Shown: in pieces, positions 32,492 to 33,280 of the stretch | Layout of the letters: the number at the start of each line of letters is the position of its first letter | Position numbering within the stretch: position 1 is the first letter of the stretch | Assembly: GCF_049673005.1 (NCBI RefSeq) | Contig: NZ_JBATXB010000026.1 | Location: 1-33,280 of the forward strand | From: Carnobacterium_A sp049673005 | GTDB taxonomy: Bacteria; Bacillota; Bacilli; Lactobacillales; Carnobacteriaceae | DNA length: 33,280 nt | Direction: 5' to 3' | Notes under the pieces: generated by a model | The model's database searches: none | What the model saw: the letters and a program-made list of their open reading frames with translations, nothing else | What the model was told of the DNA's origin: nothing | Position numbers and translations under genes: made by a program

Positions 32492-33034
32492 ATGGAAATC
32501 GGTAAGCGGATAAAAAATTTACGGATACAAAAAAATTTTACACAAGAAGAGCTAGGCGAGCGAACCGATCTAAGTAAAGGATACATCTCTCAATTGGAAC
32601 GAGATCTCAGTATGCCTTCTATGGATGTTTTTTTTGATATATTAGAAGTTTTAGGGTGCGAACCGAAAGATTTCTTTGATGAGAAAGATGTTGATCAACG
32701 CGTGGTCTATCGAAGAGAAGATGTAACTCGATTCGAAGACTTGGAAAAAGGCTACGAGATTGAATGGTTGGTGCCAGAGGCAAACGAAAATGAGATGGAG
32801 CCCATCTTTTTAACTCTTGAACAAGCAGGTGAATTTAAAGAATTTGGTCCATCACTGGCGGAGACCTTTGCTTTTGTTAAAGAAGGGGAAGTTAGCATAG
32901 AGATTGGTTCAAAAAGATTTGTTGCAATAAAAGGAGAATCTATTTATTTTCATGCTGCTCAGCAGCATAAAATAGTCAATACGTTTCAAGGAAAAAGTAG
33001 TCTACTAATGGTAGTAACCGATTCTTATTTATAA
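32492..33034 (+). CDS. XRE-type regulator with cupin domain
   Basis: This 180-residue transcription regulator begins with an XRE helix-turn-helix (IGKRIKNLRIQKNFTQEELGERTDLSKGYISQLERD, residues 3-38) and ends with a cupin sensor domain at about 105-178 (FAFVKEGEVSIEIGSK, FHAAQQHKIVN). This is the PuuR-like layout. It lies 82 bases before potA on the same strand with no terminator between, so it is probably the first gene of the polyamine importer operon and may sense polyamines. AAGGAG lies eight bases before the ATG. The polyamine link is inferred from position and is not proven by the sequence. Confidence 0.92.
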   Translation: MEIGKRIKNLRIQKNFTQEELGERTDLSKGYISQLERDLSMPSMDVFFDILEVLGCEPKDFFDEKDVDQRVVYRREDVTRFEDLEKGYEIEWLVPEANENEMEPIFLTLEQAGEFKEFGPSLAETFAFVKEGEVSIEIGSKRFVAIKGESIYFHAAQQHKIVNTFQGKSSLLMVVTDSYL

Positions 33035-33116
33035 GAACTGCGTGAAAGTATTCAAAAATCTATACGAATAAATATAGAGTTTACTAAGCTTATCTATTAA
33101 AGAAGGAGTATCGATT

Positions 33117-33280
33117 ATGACAGAAAATATAGTTATTCAATTTAAAAATGTAAAAAAACAATACGATGATGATGAACCCGTTTTAAAAAATATTAACTTT
33201 GAAATTGAACAAGGTAAATTTTATACATTACTTGGTCCATCTGGTTGTGGAAAGACAACGATTTTACGGTTAATTGCCGG
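33117..33280 (+). CDS. potA: spermidine/putrescine ABC transporter ATP-binding protein PotA (partial)
   Basis: The first 54 codons of an ABC ATPase, cut by the window end. AGAAGGAG precedes the ATG at 33117. The visible part has VLKNINFEIEQGKFYTLLGP followed by Walker A GPSGCGKTT and ILRLIAG, as in PotA-type importers. The position after an XRE-cupin regulator and murB matches the potABCD locus of related bacteria. Without the C-terminal regulatory domain or the following permeases, PotA is a likely name rather than a certain one. Confidence 0.8.
   Translation, partial: MTENIVIQFKNVKKQYDDDEPVLKNINFEIEQGKFYTLLGPSGCGKTTILRLIA

Noticed and set aside
1..33280. CRISPR arrays, prophage genes, insertion sequences, tRNA or rRNA genes
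   Set aside because: I saw no regularly spaced repeats, transposase or phage proteins, or tRNA-like folds. Gene content and base use look uniform throughout.

Overview
The window is chromosomal DNA of a low-GC Gram-positive bacterium of the Lactobacillales. Carnobacterium or a close relative is my best guess. It is AT-rich, has strong AGGAGG-type ribosome binding sites, several GTG and TTG starts, and many intrinsic terminators, often bidirectional. The gene set fits: GlnPQ-type fused transporter, Pta, KtrAB, PTS/GH1 sugar genes, and murB followed by an XRE-cupin regulator and potA. The genus rests on overall protein character, not on a search.

Layout. 1-1640: two uncharacterised minus-strand genes, one of them membrane-bound. 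1797-6145: a D-2-hydroxyacid dehydrogenase, an amino-acid-type ABC binding lipoprotein plus permease with no ATPase beside them, and BrnQ. 6358-8418: a nucleoside 2-deoxyribosyltransferase, a secreted coiled-coil protein ending in a 3D domain, and a small acidic protein. 8561-10732: UvrC and a HesB/YneR-like protein. 10846-13024: a GlnQ/GlnP-type glutamine or polar amino acid importer. 13199-16683: a GNAT acetyltransferase, a LURP-one/YxjI-like protein, a 55-residue YvrJ-family microprotein, a dual-cysteine PdxK-type kinase and a Cof-type HAD phosphatase. 16869-20700: Ung, Pta, an NAD(P)-binding protein, TsaE and a DEDDh exonuclease. 20846-23835: a Ca2+/Mn2+-type P-type ATPase with its promoter and a probable yybP-ykoY manganese riboswitch in the leader. 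23893-29050: a beta-glucoside-type locus (GH1 enzyme, PTS EIIC, GntR/UTRA regulator) with candidate CcpA and GntR sites, then a Gfo/Idh/MocA oxidoreductase. 29183-31247: the KtrB-KtrA potassium channel pair. 31409-33280: MurB, an XRE-cupin regulator and the first 164 bases of potA.

Most of the window is ordinary core genome. I see no phage, insertion sequence, CRISPR array, tRNA or rRNA, and nothing I would call a new system with confidence. The most informative items are regulatory: the riboswitch-terminator-ATPase unit, the CcpA/GntR site set around the sugar locus, the paired TTGTWACAA elements around the deoxyribosyltransferase promoter, and the palindrome ahead of the XRE-cupin gene. The overlooked YvrJ-type small gene is also worth noting.
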